Shown here: positions 32,707 through 44,035 of the stretch, piece by piece
Layout: the number at the start of each line of letters is the position of its first letter
How positions within the stretch are numbered: the first letter of the stretch is position 1
Source of the DNA: Papio anubis
Lineage: Eukaryota > Chordata > Mammalia > Primates > Cercopithecidae
NCBI RefSeq assembly: GCF_008728515.1
Contig: NC_044984.1
Location: 86,759,277 to 86,823,276 of the forward strand
Direction: 5' to 3'
Length of the DNA: 64,000 bases
Program-made: the position numbers and the translations under genes
The notes under the pieces: model-generated
Seen by the model: only the letters and a program-made list of their open reading frames with translations
Databases searched by the model: none
What the model was told of the DNA's origin: nothing

Positions 32707-34334
32707 TTCAAATGATCATGACCGCCTTCATTTTTTTCTGTTTCTTCCTCCTCAATCTTAGAGGACTATGAATGTACCCCTGGCAGGCTGTTCCCAATTC
32801 TTCAGGGCCCAAGTCAGGAGTGCAGAAGGAGGCCTACATGCTTTATGTCTAAATATTTTAAAGTTATAACAGAAGCATACAGACTGCCCAATAAAATATA
32901 TTCTATCCCCTTCCTAGTATATCTTCCTAATGACAAATTGTTTTAAATATAAAAGCTATTGTTTTTATACATTTGAAAATCTATAAAGTATCAAAGATGA
33001 CTGAATTAATTAATATTGTACATGTCTGGGTATTCAATTGATAGGCTGCCAAAGTTTGGGTGAAGAATTAAATTAAAACATATATAATTCAAAAAGTATT
33101 TCATATACATTTCTTAAAATGTATTTCTTTGCTTTTTTTAAGTAAATCACAAATTTGATTCTATTGATAATGATGATCTAAAGTATCAAAAATTAAAATG
33201 TGATTATGTCCAAAATATTCAAAGTTTGAGTATACTTTAATCAAAAACATAAAATAAAGCAAACCTAAAATATAAAAATCATTTTTTGTTTTCAAAGTTA
33301 TTTTTCTTCTCAAACATTCAAATTATTTTATAACATGAAAAGAGAAATATGAATTATAATTAAGATGTATCACAAATATGAATAAAGATTATTAAATAAA
33401 GCTTCTGTTTTATTTTCTTAAAAAGTAATAAATGTCATTAAATATGTTTATAAAACTTAAACTAATCACAATTCCACAGGGCCATGTACGTTTAGTTACC
33501 AATGTAAAGAACCAATATCTTTTTGCACACCTGCTTTATAAAGGAAGAATTGGACAAGTTAAAATAATTTGTTTTTATTTTCTTTATCTAAGTGTGCCTG
33601 TCATTCAAATGCTCCTTGTCTTCTCAAGCGGTTTCTGACTTCCACATTAGCAGAAGCACAATCCACAAATCTTCATGGCATGTGGATGTAGCTTTTTGTT
33701 GTTGTTCTTAGGACATAGGTCAACTGATTTGGAGAAGTATTTCCTTAGGGCCTGAATGGTGTGCACAACAGAAGTGAATGTTGTAGGATTTCAGTAATGC
33801 TGTGATGGCTCCGAGTACAAGACTCCAAGTCATAGAGGCCTCCATGTGTTCGCTGATAAATGTAGCGTTTCTGGGTTCGCTATATGCAGGACACTCTAGG
33901 GCTTGGAATTCATGGGGACTTTTATTCTTATATACCTCTTATTCGCTCAGGCCTTTAGAGATTCTCAATTGGATTATAGGTGTAGCCTCATTTCTTCTAG
34001 ACTCAGTTTCTCTTTGTGGCTCAGAAATACACATAGGTGAGTGAAGAATCATTTTCTCCCTCTTTCAGACCCAGATTCTGAGGCTACTTGTGAATAAATA
34101 AGATAAAGCAAATAAAAATATTATCAAATACACCTGTGGCTAATGAACCACTCAGCCTCTTTTACCCAAAGTTCATCACACAAAAACTGGAACTGTCCTA
34201 ATTTGGCAAGAACAGTTGTGGCCTGATGCCAACTACTGACAGGTGAATGGTATTCAAGACACAAACGTTACTTAATGATTACTGCATATCATCCTTGCAT
34301 GATTAGGTTCAGCTGCAAAGCATAAAATCATAGC
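32707..34334. other. AT-rich, unassigned
   Basis: Strongly AT-rich between 32860 and 33440. The frames 33432-33638 and 33802-34044 have no splice or domain support. Confidence 0.5.
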
Positions 34335-34555
34335 CAATATTAATTGAGCATTCATTATGTAGCAAGTAGTTTGCTAAGAGCTTCGTATGTATGATCTCAT
34401 GTGGTCCTCTCCATTGTCTTGGAAAAGGACTGAAGCTTTAGGGAAGTTAAGTAGCTTGTCTAAGGTAACACAGCAGGGAAGTAATAGCAACGGGATTTAA
34501 ACTCAGGTTGTCCAATGTGAAAGCCTGTGCACTTAAACACTATTCCACTCTGCTT
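34335..34555 (-). mobile_element. MIR SINE relic
   Basis: Nearly full minus-strand MIR: TTGAGCATTCATTATGTAGC, GGTAACACAGCAGGGAAG and ACTATTCCACTCTGC. Confidence 0.88.
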
Positions 34556-34857
34556 ACCTCTGTGTTACTGGCATCAGATATAGGGATGGGAAGGTCTGTG
34601 AACAGGTAAGGTCAAGACAGGGAAAACTGAATCAGCTGCCAAGTTGTACCCCAAGGGAAGCAACCACCAATCCAGTATGACAAATCCAAAAGAACACAAT
34701 AGCCTTGTGTTTGATTTGAACTGATGTCACTTCCAAGGAACTAGGTTGGTGTGTGGCCATCACAGCAGAGTATAGAATCTTTGGGCTGATGCTGGAAATA
34801 AACTCATTGGGCTGGAAAGGCAGAACTCCAGTCTAAAGGAAGATGGAAACAGAAATA

Positions 34858-35025
34858 ACATTTTTGGGCACTTGCTACATGCTAAGGCTTTCACACCTTC
34901 TGCTCATTTAATTATTGAAACAAACTTGTAACACACGTATTATTTCCCACATTTCCCAAATGGGAAAAGACGTTGTGTAATTTGCCCATGACCAAATAGC
35001 TAATAAGAAATAGAACCAAGAAAAA
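34858..35025 (-). mobile_element. MIR SINE relic
   Basis: GGGCACTTGCTACATGCTAAGG and ATTTGCCCATGACCAAATAG mark a second minus-strand MIR 300 bases from the previous one. Confidence 0.82.
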
Positions 35026-35819
35026 TAATCTAGGTTAGCTTGATTTCAGATTTGGGGATATTATTATTAAACAAATCACATTGCTTCTCCCACACTTCAC
35101 TGGACCCAACTAAAGGACTAAGTGAGAAAACAGGAGCACAAAGTCCCACCCTCATACCTAGTTTCTTACTCATGTTAAATGATGCCAGTAAAATGGCCCG
35201 CAGGTTTTGGGGAAAGGGCTTGACTCAGGGCAGATGGATATGTCCAGGAGAAGCAGCCAAGACTAATTAATTCCAGAGTCCACCCATGGGTAGAGCCCAT
35301 AGCCCTGTACATCTGACTTAGGTCAAGACTGACTCACAAATTGGGCTGGTTTGAGTCCCAGGACATGGACCTCAGTGATGAGACAGATTAGGGCCAGCAA
35401 ATACTGAATTGTGTCCTGTTGGGGAGCTCTGCTGGGATGCTTAGCCTAATTGTGCTTCCGAGAGTGAGATCATTATGGTTTTTTTCTTCTAACCTAGAAA
35501 ACCCCTGTAGCTCTTAAAGCTATACCGTATGATACCTGTCCATGACTGGACCCACACTTAACAGAAGTACTTGAGACTCAGATGGTGCTTGGAGCAGACA
35601 AGGACATCAAATTACTAACTGCAAGTGTGTAATAGAAATCTATTTACTTCAGGTAAAATCCTCTTTCTAGAACAACAACAACAAAAGATTGAGTATTATG
35701 ATGGAGTTTTAATTAGGAAATGACCAGAAACAGCGATGAAAAAGGGGACTTAGAGAGTATTAGAAGCACGTTGCTTTGGATATATGAATAGGAAAAGTGC
35801 AAGAACTGGAACCTGTAAG
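35026..35819. other. Non-repetitive, no gene seen
   Basis: No recognised repeat. An AACAACAACAACA run lies near 35671. Confidence 0.5.
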
Positions 35820-35985
35820 CAAAAATCCGTGGAATGTTCCGTTCAGCTGCTGAATTGCGCACAGCTGTCTGGGATATTCTCCTTTGGAACCAGGCTTCTT
35901 CTTTGTCTATTGAGGTAATCTGTTCCTCTGTGCTCTTTTCAATTTCAATATCCGTTGTCACTGTCATGGACAAAGTTATGAAGAC
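35820..35985 (-). CDS. Exon-like open stretch, unrecognised
   Basis: On the minus strand, a reading frame runs open from just after a GTAAGGCAG (acceptor-like) at about 35990 to GCTTACAG|GT at about 35820. Its composition is protein-like: charged and polar, with an ISQTAVRNSAAERN segment and no low-complexity runs. The ATG at 35965-35967 could start it. The possible donor (ACAG|GTTCCA) is weak, and the frame continues open past it with less protein-like content. I do not recognise a family. It could equally be chance. Confidence 0.2.
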
Positions 35986-36164
35986 TGCCTTACACCTACT
36001 TGGTCATGAGCTTCAAAAATGAAATGAAATGTGTATGTGAGGAGGGTGAGTCATTCTTTCCTATTGGAGGTTGCTAATTAATTGGGTGGCTAATAGAGAT
36101 AATATGAGGCTTTATATATTTTGGGCTAGAGGACACAGAATTCAAATCACTGCCACATGCCACA

Positions 36165-36430
36165 TATCAACCAACATTTATAGAGCACCTACTATGTAAA
36201 AGACGCTGCAGAAAGTATGAAAACAGATAAGCCACAGTCCTTGTTCTCAGGAAACTCAAAATACAGTGTCAGAGATAGAGGTGAACGACTAGCAATAAAG
36301 TCAACTGAAAGAAAATAAGAGCTAAGACACATGTACAAAGGATGCACTATGAGGGCAGAGAAGGAGCCTGTGCTAAGAAGAGGTAGTGTTGATGGGTGTT
36401 AGATGGAGGGGAGAAGGTCATTTCAGAATG
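36165..36430 (-). mobile_element. L2 3' fragment
   Basis: AACATTTATAGAGCACCTACTATG, then CAGTCCTTGTTCTCAGGAAACTC and GGTCATTTCAGAATGA, is the minus-strand L2 3' end order. Confidence 0.75.
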
Positions 36431-36884
36431 AAAGAAGAATGAGCCAGTCAAGAAGTCCCAGAAAGTTCAGTCAGAGAAGGAAGAAGAGAACCAAGAAAAT
36501 ATCATGATAGCTAGTAAATATGCTCAAATCTTCCTATCCCCCCAATATCATCCATTGTCTCTGCTTCATGTCAACCCTTTGCCCAGTTCTCCTCTTCCCT
36601 GCATGGCCAAAGTTTTTACTGCTTTGTTCTTTTCTTGGCAAACTAAATCCTCAGCACCTTTATATGTAGTGAAAGGTGTGCTCTTCCCTGCCTTCCCTGC
36701 CTTCCCCACCTCGCTCAGCTAAAACTGATTTTACTGAGACCTGCTCATACTCAAGATTCATGCATGTGGTGTGACCTTTCTTCCAATATGTCTGGGACAC
36801 CACGTAATGACCACTGATATTCGTTGGACTGCTGCTATGTGCCAGACGCTGCTTTAGTGTTTCGTACAATATATATATAAGGGG
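36431..36884. other. Unassigned
   Basis: Contains CTGCCTTCCCTGCCTTCCCC, a small tandem near 36690. No gene seen. Confidence 0.5.
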
Positions 36885-37343
36885 CCCAGATCTAAAGATG
36901 ACCCTCAATGATCCTCACCTCCTGGCTATGCCCTTGTGTAGTCCCCTTCCACAATGTAGTGGGATTGGTCTGCATGGCCAGTGCAAGACTACAGAAGTGA
37001 CAGATGCCTTGCTTAGTTGTAAGAGATTATGGCTTCTGCCTTGATTGTTCTCTCTCTAGGAGCACTCACCCTGCAGAAGTCATTGAGAGCCCATGTGGCA
37101 GAAAGATGAAACCCCCTTCCAACAGCCATGCAAGTGAGCTTGGAAGTAAACCATTCAGCTCCTATCAAGTCTTTGGATTGCAGTCCTGGCTGAGAGCTTG
37201 ACTGCAACTTCGTGAGCCAGAGCCACCTAGCTAAACTATTCTTGAATCTGTGATCCTCAGAAACTGTGTGAGATGATGAATATTTGCTGACTTAAACTTT
37301 AAGTTTTGGAGTAATTTGTTATGAACAATAGACAACTGATACA
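36885..37343 (+). mobile_element. MLT1-type LTR
   Basis: CTCCTGGCTATGCCCTTGTG, CCATGTGGCAGAAAG, GGCTGAGAGCTTGACTGC and TAAGTTTTGGAGTAATTTG, ending AATAGACAACTGATACA, are landmarks of the older MLT1 LTRs. The opposing frames over it at 37004-37207 are LTR-derived. Confidence 0.8.
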
Positions 37344-37354
37344 GTATCTATGTC

Positions 37355-38170
37355 TATATATTTTTTTAGTGTAATTCACGTAATATAAAACACACAGATC
37401 TGGAGTGTTAAATTCTGTGAGCTTTGATCATTGTATACAAACGTGTAACCATTACTCAAAAAAGATATACAATATTTCCATCACCCAGAAAACCCCCTTG
37501 TCTCCTTTTCCAACTAATTCCTACTCTTCTCTTCTATCAGAAAAAAACCCCACCATTTTGGTTACTATCATTGTAGTTTAGTTTAGCCTATTTTTGAACT
37601 TCACATAAGTGGATCATCCAGTACGTACTGTTTTGTGTCCAGCTCACCGTAATGTTTTTGAGATTTAACTGAGTTATTGTACATATCAGTAATTTTATCC
37701 TTTTAAGTTTATTGCTGATTAGTATCCTATTTTATAAATATACCATGATGTGTTTATTCATACTCCTGTGGATAGACATTTGGGTTGTTTCTGATTTATA
37801 TTTATTATTAACAAGGCTGCCATCATTATACAAGTCTTTTCGCAGACATAAGTTCTCAGTTCACCAGAATAAATACCTAGGAACAGAAATCCTGGATAAT
37901 ATTATAAATACACATCTAACATTATAAGAAACTGACAAAGATGTTTTGAAAGAGTTTGTTTCATTTTACACCCCCACCAGCAATATATGGGAGTTCCAGT
38001 TACTTCACATTCTTTCTAACATTTGGCCTCATCAGTCTTTTGATTTTAGTCATTTGCTGGGAGTGAAATGGCCTCTCATTGTGGGTTTAATTTTCCTGAG
38101 AACCATGATGTTGAGCATCATTATTGGTCACTGATGTATATTCTTCTATGAAGTCTCTGTTCAAGTTTCA
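37355..38170 (-). mobile_element. L1 (L1M type) 3' region
   Basis: The complement of the end of L1 ORF2 and its 3' UTR: TGTTTATTCATACTCCTGTGG, GACATTTGGGTTGTTTCTG, AATAAATACCTAGGAACAG, CACCCCCACCAGCAATATATG and TGATGTTGAGCATCATTATT. The short + strand frames in it are antisense. Confidence 0.88.
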
Positions 38171-38539
38171 TCATGGGTGGCAGCTGGACTCTCTGCTGAC
38201 AAGATGTTCCCTAAAATCACTGCTTGTTAAAGCACATCTGTATCAGCTTCTCCCTTGAGCCCACACCACCCTTTGCCTCAGCACCCTTCTCTTCTACACA
38301 GTCTTGCCTCCCTCCCTCGCTATCCCTGTCTCTACCCTCCTTTCCATTCTAGGCTCAACAAATCTTGCCCTGAAAACTGCTGCCCCAGTAATAACCTATT
38401 AAATATCTACCCCAGTTCTAGCACTGGGCTCAGTATGGGAAAATTAAAAAGAGAAGAGCAGTGGTAGGCTGGTAAATATTTAACAGCTGGCTCTCTGGAA
38501 AAAAAAAATTAATCAATTAATTAATTAAAAAGAAATTTT
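38171..38539. other. Unassigned; (AATT)n run at the end
   Basis: 38255-38467 is a C-rich stretch open on the + strand with no domain or splice support. 38498-38530 is (AATT)n/A-rich. Confidence 0.5.
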
Positions 38540-39130
38540 TGCTTACATATGAATTCTAATAATCTATATACAAATAATTTGCGTAGATTTTCAACATATA
38601 TAATTATATGTCATCTGGGAATAATGAAAGATTTACTTACTTCACTCCAATATGTATACTTCCCTTTTTTCTTTTTTTCTTTTTTTTGAGACAGAGTCTG
38701 TGGAATGCAGTGGCATGATCTCTGCTCACTGCAATCTCCACCTCCTGGGTCCAAACCATTATCACACTTCAGCATCCCAAGTAGCTGGGACTACAGGCAT
38801 GGGCCACCATGCCCAGCTAATTTTTTTGTATTTAATAGAGACGGAGTTTCGCCATGTTGGCCAGGCTGGTCTCAAACTCTTGGGCACATGTGATCAGTCT
38901 GCCTCAGCTTCCCAAAGTGCTGGATTACAGGCATGCGCCACCATGCCAGCCTACTTTTATCTTTTCTTATTCTATTGCACTGTCTAGGATCCTCAGTACC
39001 AATGTTAAATGAAGCAGTAAGAGTGAGCCTCTTTATTTTGTTTTTTATTTCAAGAAAAAATGTTTCTTTTTCACCTTAAAATCTGATGTTTTTGTGGATA
39101 TTCCTTAAAGTTTATAAATTATTAAAATTT
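38540..39130 (-). mobile_element. L1 ORF2 fragment split by an Alu
   Basis: 38540-38661 (ATGTCATCTGGGAATAATG) and 38952-39130 (TGTTAAATGAAGCAGTAAGAG, GAGCCTCTTTATTTTG) are consecutive parts of the complement of L1 ORF2. In most L1 copies these read as the antisense phrase about timing and 'AGTGGGCATCCTTG'. The Alu lies exactly between them. Confidence 0.78.
38662..38951 (-). mobile_element. Alu SINE
   Basis: Reverse-complement Alu with a T/C tail. About 20 bases near the start of the left monomer are missing (GAGTCTG joins directly to TGGAATGCAGTGG). Confidence 0.95.
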
Positions 39131-39500
39131 CTAGTTTGTCAAATATTGGTTATTATGGAATAAATAAATAAATTTAAAACACCCTGATGTATATGCCAAC
39201 TTTCTGTGTGGTAAATACTCCCAGCACGACCACTTCCAAGCTATCAATGTAATTTCAGTAAAGGTGGAGCTGGGAAGAGATGCAGAGTAGCCCACCTTAT
39301 AAAACATGTTTCCACATGACAATTGTCTTTCATAAGCCCATAGGAGCCTTCCCCCAGCACCACTGGTAAGGGCTAACAATTAATTTGGAGGGATGATTGA
39401 CAAATAAGAGAACAGCATAAAATAAACATAGTTAAGTTTTCTTGTGCATTGCAAAACTGTAGACAGATTAGAAGTAAAGAAAATGCCAAAAGCTGAAGGT
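39131..39500. other. Unassigned
   Basis: No repeat or gene recognised; short minus-strand frames only. Confidence 0.5.
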
Positions 39501-39714
39501 AGTGGTTCTCACCCTTGTCTACATGTTGGAATAAACTGAGAAGCTTTAAAAACATTCTAATACATGGGAACTACCCCTAAATATTTAGAATTGGTCAAAA
39601 GTAAGGCCAGAGCATTGTTTTTTGTTGTTTGTTGTTTTTCTTTCTTTTTTAAAAATCTCATCAGCAGATTGGACCTAGATGATTTTAAGATCTAGCGAAG
39701 ATTCAGAACCACTG
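39501..39714. mobile_element. Full-length MER5-type hAT MITE
   Basis: Both terminal inverted repeats are visible: AGTGGTTCTCACCC at the left and CAGAACCACTGG at the right. The body has GAGAAGCTTTAAAAACATTC. A (TTGTT)n/T-rich insertion sits in the middle. Confidence 0.82.
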
Positions 39715-40184
39715 GTTTAAAGAAGGATGAAGGTTGGGACACATTTGGATAATTGGGGCAGTGTGCAACGTACCCAAGCAAAAGATGTGGAACAATTAAA
39801 TGAGCAGTAGATGCTTCTGAAAGATTGAGAAAATTGGCTAGACAGGAGCTGGGCAATCTTACAGGGAAGTGGCAGGAAAAATAGATGACTTTAGAGGTGC
39901 AGATAAAAGATTTTTCTGTGAGAACCTGGCCCCATCTCCATGGAACTCTAGGTTTCCAAAGAAAGGGAGCCTCAGGTTCCCAGCAAAGGACCCTTATTTC
40001 CCGTGAGGGCTAATGTGACATTGACAAGTCAGTGGTCTTAAGAGCTGGGGACTTGGACAGGAAGATTACTCTGCCTCAGACCCTGGAAAGCCAAGGAGAG
40101 AATTCAGACTCCTGGCATATTGAACTTAAGCAGATTTTATTTGAAAGAAAATTCAGTCTGGTATGTCTTAGTTCTGGTAGGTCA
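39715..40184. other. Unassigned
   Basis: Purine-rich, no recognised repeat or coding signal. Confidence 0.5.
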
Positions 40185-40312
40185 GTACTTTCAACTTTGA
40201 TGGCCATGTGAATCACCCAGGTGTCTTGGTAAAATTCAGATTCTGATTTAGTCATGGGGCCTGATGGTCTGTGTTTCTAACCAGTTTCCAGGTGCTGCTG
40301 ATGCTACTTAGC
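40185..40312 (+). mobile_element. MER5A MITE fragment
   Basis: TGTGAATCACCCAGGTGTC, TTCAGATTCTGATTTAGTC, GTGTTTCTAACCAGTTTCC and AGGTGCTGCTGATGCTAC follow MER5A closely; the right terminal repeat is missing. Confidence 0.82.
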
Positions 40313-40559
40313 GTCATAAGGCAAAACACCTTGCTTAAATTGACTTGTGCTCCCATATTTGGCTGAGGATTTAGGCCTATTTTACAGCAGAAATCTGCCC
40401 CTTACCCAGAGCCTGGGCAACTTTTAACACAAGTTCCTCTCTCCTGTCTTCTGACTCTTTCTAAGTCATTTTTCTGTTGACCTTCTAAATCGATCTTCTC
40501 AGCCCTGTGGGAAATTCTTATCTGGATAACTGGACTTATGTCCCGATGCCCAATATTCA

Positions 40560-40740
40560 TCATTTTTTGGGCTCCCATTTATGTAACACACTTGACACAT
40601 ATTACAGTTGTTATTATTTCCACTCCTCAGCTGAGGGAGCTGAGGCTCAATGAATGATGGAAAGTTACCCCAAACCTCCAAGTTAGTGGTCACGCCAGGA
40701 TATAATCTAGGTTTGTTTGTCTCTCAAGCCACCATTCTTT
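40560..40740 (-). mobile_element. MIR SINE relic
   Basis: TATTATTTCCACTCCTCAGCTG, GAGCTGAGGCTCAATGAATG and CAAGCCACCATTCTTTCC keep the minus-strand MIR order. Confidence 0.72.
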
Positions 40741-40851
40741 CCACTTTCGGTGGCTTTGAGTCCACCCAGGCCCAGCACAACAAACCACAAGTCTGCTGAC
40801 CTGGCTCCCAAACCTCAGCTGAAAACTACACCTCTATTCTGGGGACCTGCA

Positions 40852-41175
40852 ATTTATTTATTTATTTCTTTCTTTTCTTTTCTTTTCTTTATTTTTGAGA
40901 TAGTCTCACTCTGTCACCCAGGCTGGAGTGCAGTGGCGTGATCTCAGCTCACTGCACCTCCACCTCCCAGGCTCAAGCAATTCTCCTGCCTCAGCCTCCT
41001 GAGTAACTGGGATTACAGGCAACCACCACCACATGAGGCGAATTTTTGTATTTTTAGTAGAGACAGGGTTTCACCAGGTTGACCAGGCTGGTCTCAAACC
41101 CCTGACCTCAAGTGATCCTCCTGCGTTGGTCTCCCAAAGTGCTGGGAGTACAGACATGAGCCTCTGCGCCCGGCT
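40852..41175 (-). mobile_element. Alu SINE with a long (TTTCT)n tail
   Basis: The tail side is a (TTTA)n then (TTTCT)n run at 40852-40894. A reverse-complement Alu follows to CTGCGCCCGGCT. The short + strand frame at 40717-40941 reads into it. Confidence 0.95.
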
Positions 41176-41269
41176 GGGAACTTCAATTGGGTTGTTTCAT
41201 ACATGATGCAATACAATACACTTACTCACTAAGTTGAAAAGAATTTGAACAGCCTTTTTCAAACTATCG

Positions 41270-41663
41270 TGATATAGTTTGAATATATGTCCCCAACAAA
41301 TCTTATGTTTCATTGTAATCCCCAGTGCTGGTGGTGGGGCCTGGTGGGAGGTGTTTGGGTCTGAGGCAGATCCCTCATGACTTGGTGCTGTCCTTGCCAT
41401 AGTGAGTGAATTCTCATGAGGCATGGTCATTTAACAGTGTGTGGCACTGCCCCAACCTTGCTCCTGCTTTTGCCATGTGACACACCTGCTCCAGCTTTAT
41501 CTTCTGCCATTAGTTAAAGCTCCCTGAAGCCTCTCCAGAACCTGAGCAGATGCTGGTGCCATGCTTGTACAGCCTGAAGAACTGTGAGCCAATTAAACCT
41601 CTTTTCCTTACAAATTACCCAGTTTCAGGTATTTTCTTATAGCAATGCAAGAACAGCCTAACA
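41270..41663 (+). mobile_element. MST-type MaLR LTR
   Basis: TGATATAGTTTGAATATATG, GGTGGGGCCTGGTGGGAGG, GACTTGGTGCTGTCC, GTACAGCCTGAAGAACTGTG and AAATTACCCAGTTTCAGG, ending CTAACA: a complete MSTA/MSTB-like LTR. I could not see a convincing target duplication. Confidence 0.9.
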
Positions 41664-41672
41664 TGTACACTT

Positions 41673-42080
41673 CTCAATTGAATTCAATAAATATTTACTG
41701 GCCGGGCACAGTGGCTCATGCCTGTAATCCCAACACTTTGGGAGGCTGAGACAGGCAGATCATCTGAGGTCAGGAGTTTCAGACCAACATGATGAAACCC
41801 TGTCTCTACTAAAAGTACAAAAATTAGCCGGGCGTGGTAGCAGGTGCCTGTAATCCCAGCTACTCAAGAGGCTGAGACAAGAGAATAGCTTGAACCTGGG
41901 AGGCAGAGGTTGCAGTGAGCTGAGATCGTGCCACTGCACTCCAGCTTGGGTGACAAGAGCAAGACTCCATCTCAAAATAAAAATAAATAAATAAAAATTT
42001 ACTGAGCATATACCAGGTGCTGGGCAGTGCTAGGCACCCAGTGATACAAAGAAGAAAAGAATGGGAGGAAATACAGATAG
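41673..42080 (-). mobile_element. L2/MIR tail split by an Alu
   Basis: AATTCAATAAATATTTACT (41681-41699) and GAGCATATACCAGGTGCTGG plus GTGCTAGGCACCCAGTG (from 42004) are consecutive in the L2 minus-strand end. Confidence 0.72.
41700..41996 (+). mobile_element. Alu SINE
   Basis: Complete plus-strand Alu from GGCCGGGCACAGTGGCTC to an (AAAT)n tail. AAATATTTACT before and AAAATTTACT after form the target duplication with one or two changes. Confidence 0.97.
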
Positions 42081-42267
42081 AAGTACATTTCATGTTGGCC
42101 ATAATGCACTATCAACTTTACACTAGGAGTGCAAGAGTATGAGTCAAATGGGAAAAGGAATTAATTTTATGGGGAGGGCAGAAGGATATTGTTCTAGGTA
42201 TTTATTGCCCTCAGGGAGTTAAATATCATCCCTGTCTTTTCATTAATAATGAATAATAGCTAATCAT

Positions 42268-42512
42268 TATACCAAACATTTATTGAACACTTGCTATGTG
42301 ACAGGTGCTGTCACTCACTTTTCCTGCATTACTTCATTTCGTCCTCACAATGACCATAGGAGTCAGGTACTATTATTTTCCCCTCCTCACAGGTGAAGAA
42401 TTGGAGAATTGCAAATGTTTAAGTAACTTACCCAAATCCCACAGCTGGAAATTGACAAAGCTCGAGTTCAAACCCAAGTCTGTTTGACTGCAGAGCTCTA
42501 GTCTTGATCTTC
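42268..42512 (-). mobile_element. MIR SINE relic
   Basis: Nearly full-length minus-strand MIR: TTTATTGAACACTTGCTATGTG, TCGTCCTCACAATGACC, CTTACCCAAATCCCACAGC and CGAGTTCAAACCCAAG. Confidence 0.92.
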
Positions 42513-43000
42513 ACATTTGAGAAAATGTAGCTTAATGAGGAGCCTAGCAGGGTTGGGATGAAAGCGGAACCATAATTTAATGAGCAGCAATTATGCATTA
42601 GGCCAAGTGTGCAGGCCAGGATGCATCACACCTCATCAGAAACACATCTCTGAAGATAGATCCTGGATAGCAAAATAAATTTATTGGGCAATACTGGGGA
42701 GAATGACATTCTAGGCTTGCTCAAGGCAGTTGGAGTATGGGAATACGATTAACACTTCCGTTACTCTCAAAATCTCCTGTGTCGGTTGGTAAATCGTATG
42801 GTCACCCCAGGCAATATTATCATGTAACACCACAATTGTGTCCATCCAAGGAGAAGAAAACATCCTGAGGGTTTAAAAAAGTCAGCGATTCAGTTATTCA
42901 GTCTTTTTCTTTATCTGTCTCCATCTCTCTTTTCAATTTTCATTCACTAAACAATGCATTCTCCTGTGTTTTTCAGCACTTTATCACACCCTTAATGATT
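42513..43000. other. Unassigned
   Basis: No gene or named repeat. Confidence 0.5.
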
Positions 43001-43330
43001 CTAGACCTTGTATACCCTCAGCCTTGGCTTCAGAATGTTGGAGACATGATACCAATTCCAGTTCACAACAAAGCAGCATGAGTAGTAACCCAGATCGTCT
43101 CCCGGCCGCTGAATATTGACCCAATGCTGGCCATTGCTGTTGGGAGCACTAACCCTCTCTTCAAACCAACCAGCAGCTGCAGAAGTGAAAAAAGAGCGCA
43201 AGACAATAGCATCTGAGTTTGCCAACACTTCCGTCATTCGAAGCCTTTACAGATAAATCATCTTCAAGAGAATAAGTGCTCCCCAAGTGTACACTTACGC
43301 TGGGGGTTGAAGGGATCTTGCATGTGGATG
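43001..43330. other. Repeat-free conserved-looking block
   Basis: CpG-containing, repeat-free sequence with an uninterrupted minus-strand frame (43001-43237) of mixed, protein-like composition starting ATG AC(G). I see no splice pair or family for it. It could be regulatory DNA rather than coding. Confidence 0.25.
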
Positions 43331-43699
43331 CTCTGATGCTTCGGAAAAGAGGAAGGAAAGGAGGTCTGGGTCCCTTGTCCCAGCCTGTGGGATCTCTAGA
43401 GAATTCATCACAACCACTCTCCTACCCTCTAAAACATGGAGGTTGCGCTGAGCCACAGGCAGGCAGGCAAATCTACTGCAAGCTCCATTACATTTTTCTA
43501 TGGCATTCCATGGGGTAAATAAAGTTTCCCCAAGAATTTTGCTTCACTCTAACAACGGGAGACAAAAGAATTTAGGAGGAGAGCATAAATCCGTTTAAAA
43601 CTACATATAAATGATATGTTGTGATCATATACATACAGTGATCAATATCTTGCCCTTCCAGTTCTCAGAGCCCCTTCCCACAATGGGCTTGTGTGAAGC
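43331..43699. other. Unassigned
   Basis: No named repeat. The frame 43276-43518 (+) is unsupported. Confidence 0.5.
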
Positions 43700-44035
43700 T
43701 AAGCAAAAGGAGCAAAGGTTTTGGGGTCCAGACTCAAATTTGGATCCTGGCTTTTCCACTCACTGTGTTGCTTACCTCTCCAAGCCTTGGTTTCCAATAT
43801 TTCCACTGAAGGGCTTTGTTGTGAATGGAGTTAGATAATAGAGGTAAGGCCCCCAAAACATGGTATGCACTTGAGAAATGATAGCTCTCCCATCATTCAC
43901 AATACATTGCACCCAGAAGTCATTATCCAGGTGTTTGTTGAAGAACTCACTTCGTTTTGCAGATGAGAACACTGAGACTCTGAGAGGTCAACTGACTTGC
44001 CCAAGGTCACAGTTAGCAAGAGGGCAGTTTTCTCA
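43700..44035. mobile_element. Two MIRs, head to head
   Basis: 43700-43882 is plus-strand MIR (GGTCCAGACTCAAATTTGG, TCCAAGCCTTGGTTTCC). 43925-44035 is minus-strand MIR (GCAGATGAGAACACTGAGAC, GCCCAAGGTCACAG). Confidence 0.8.

Noticed and set aside
32487..32711. Thr/Pro-rich 74-codon minus-strand protein
   Set aside because: The repetitive composition is just the reading of the GGTT/GGGT tandem repeat.
38652..38987. 111-codon open frame
   Set aside because: Lies in an Alu inserted in an L1 fragment; not a gene.
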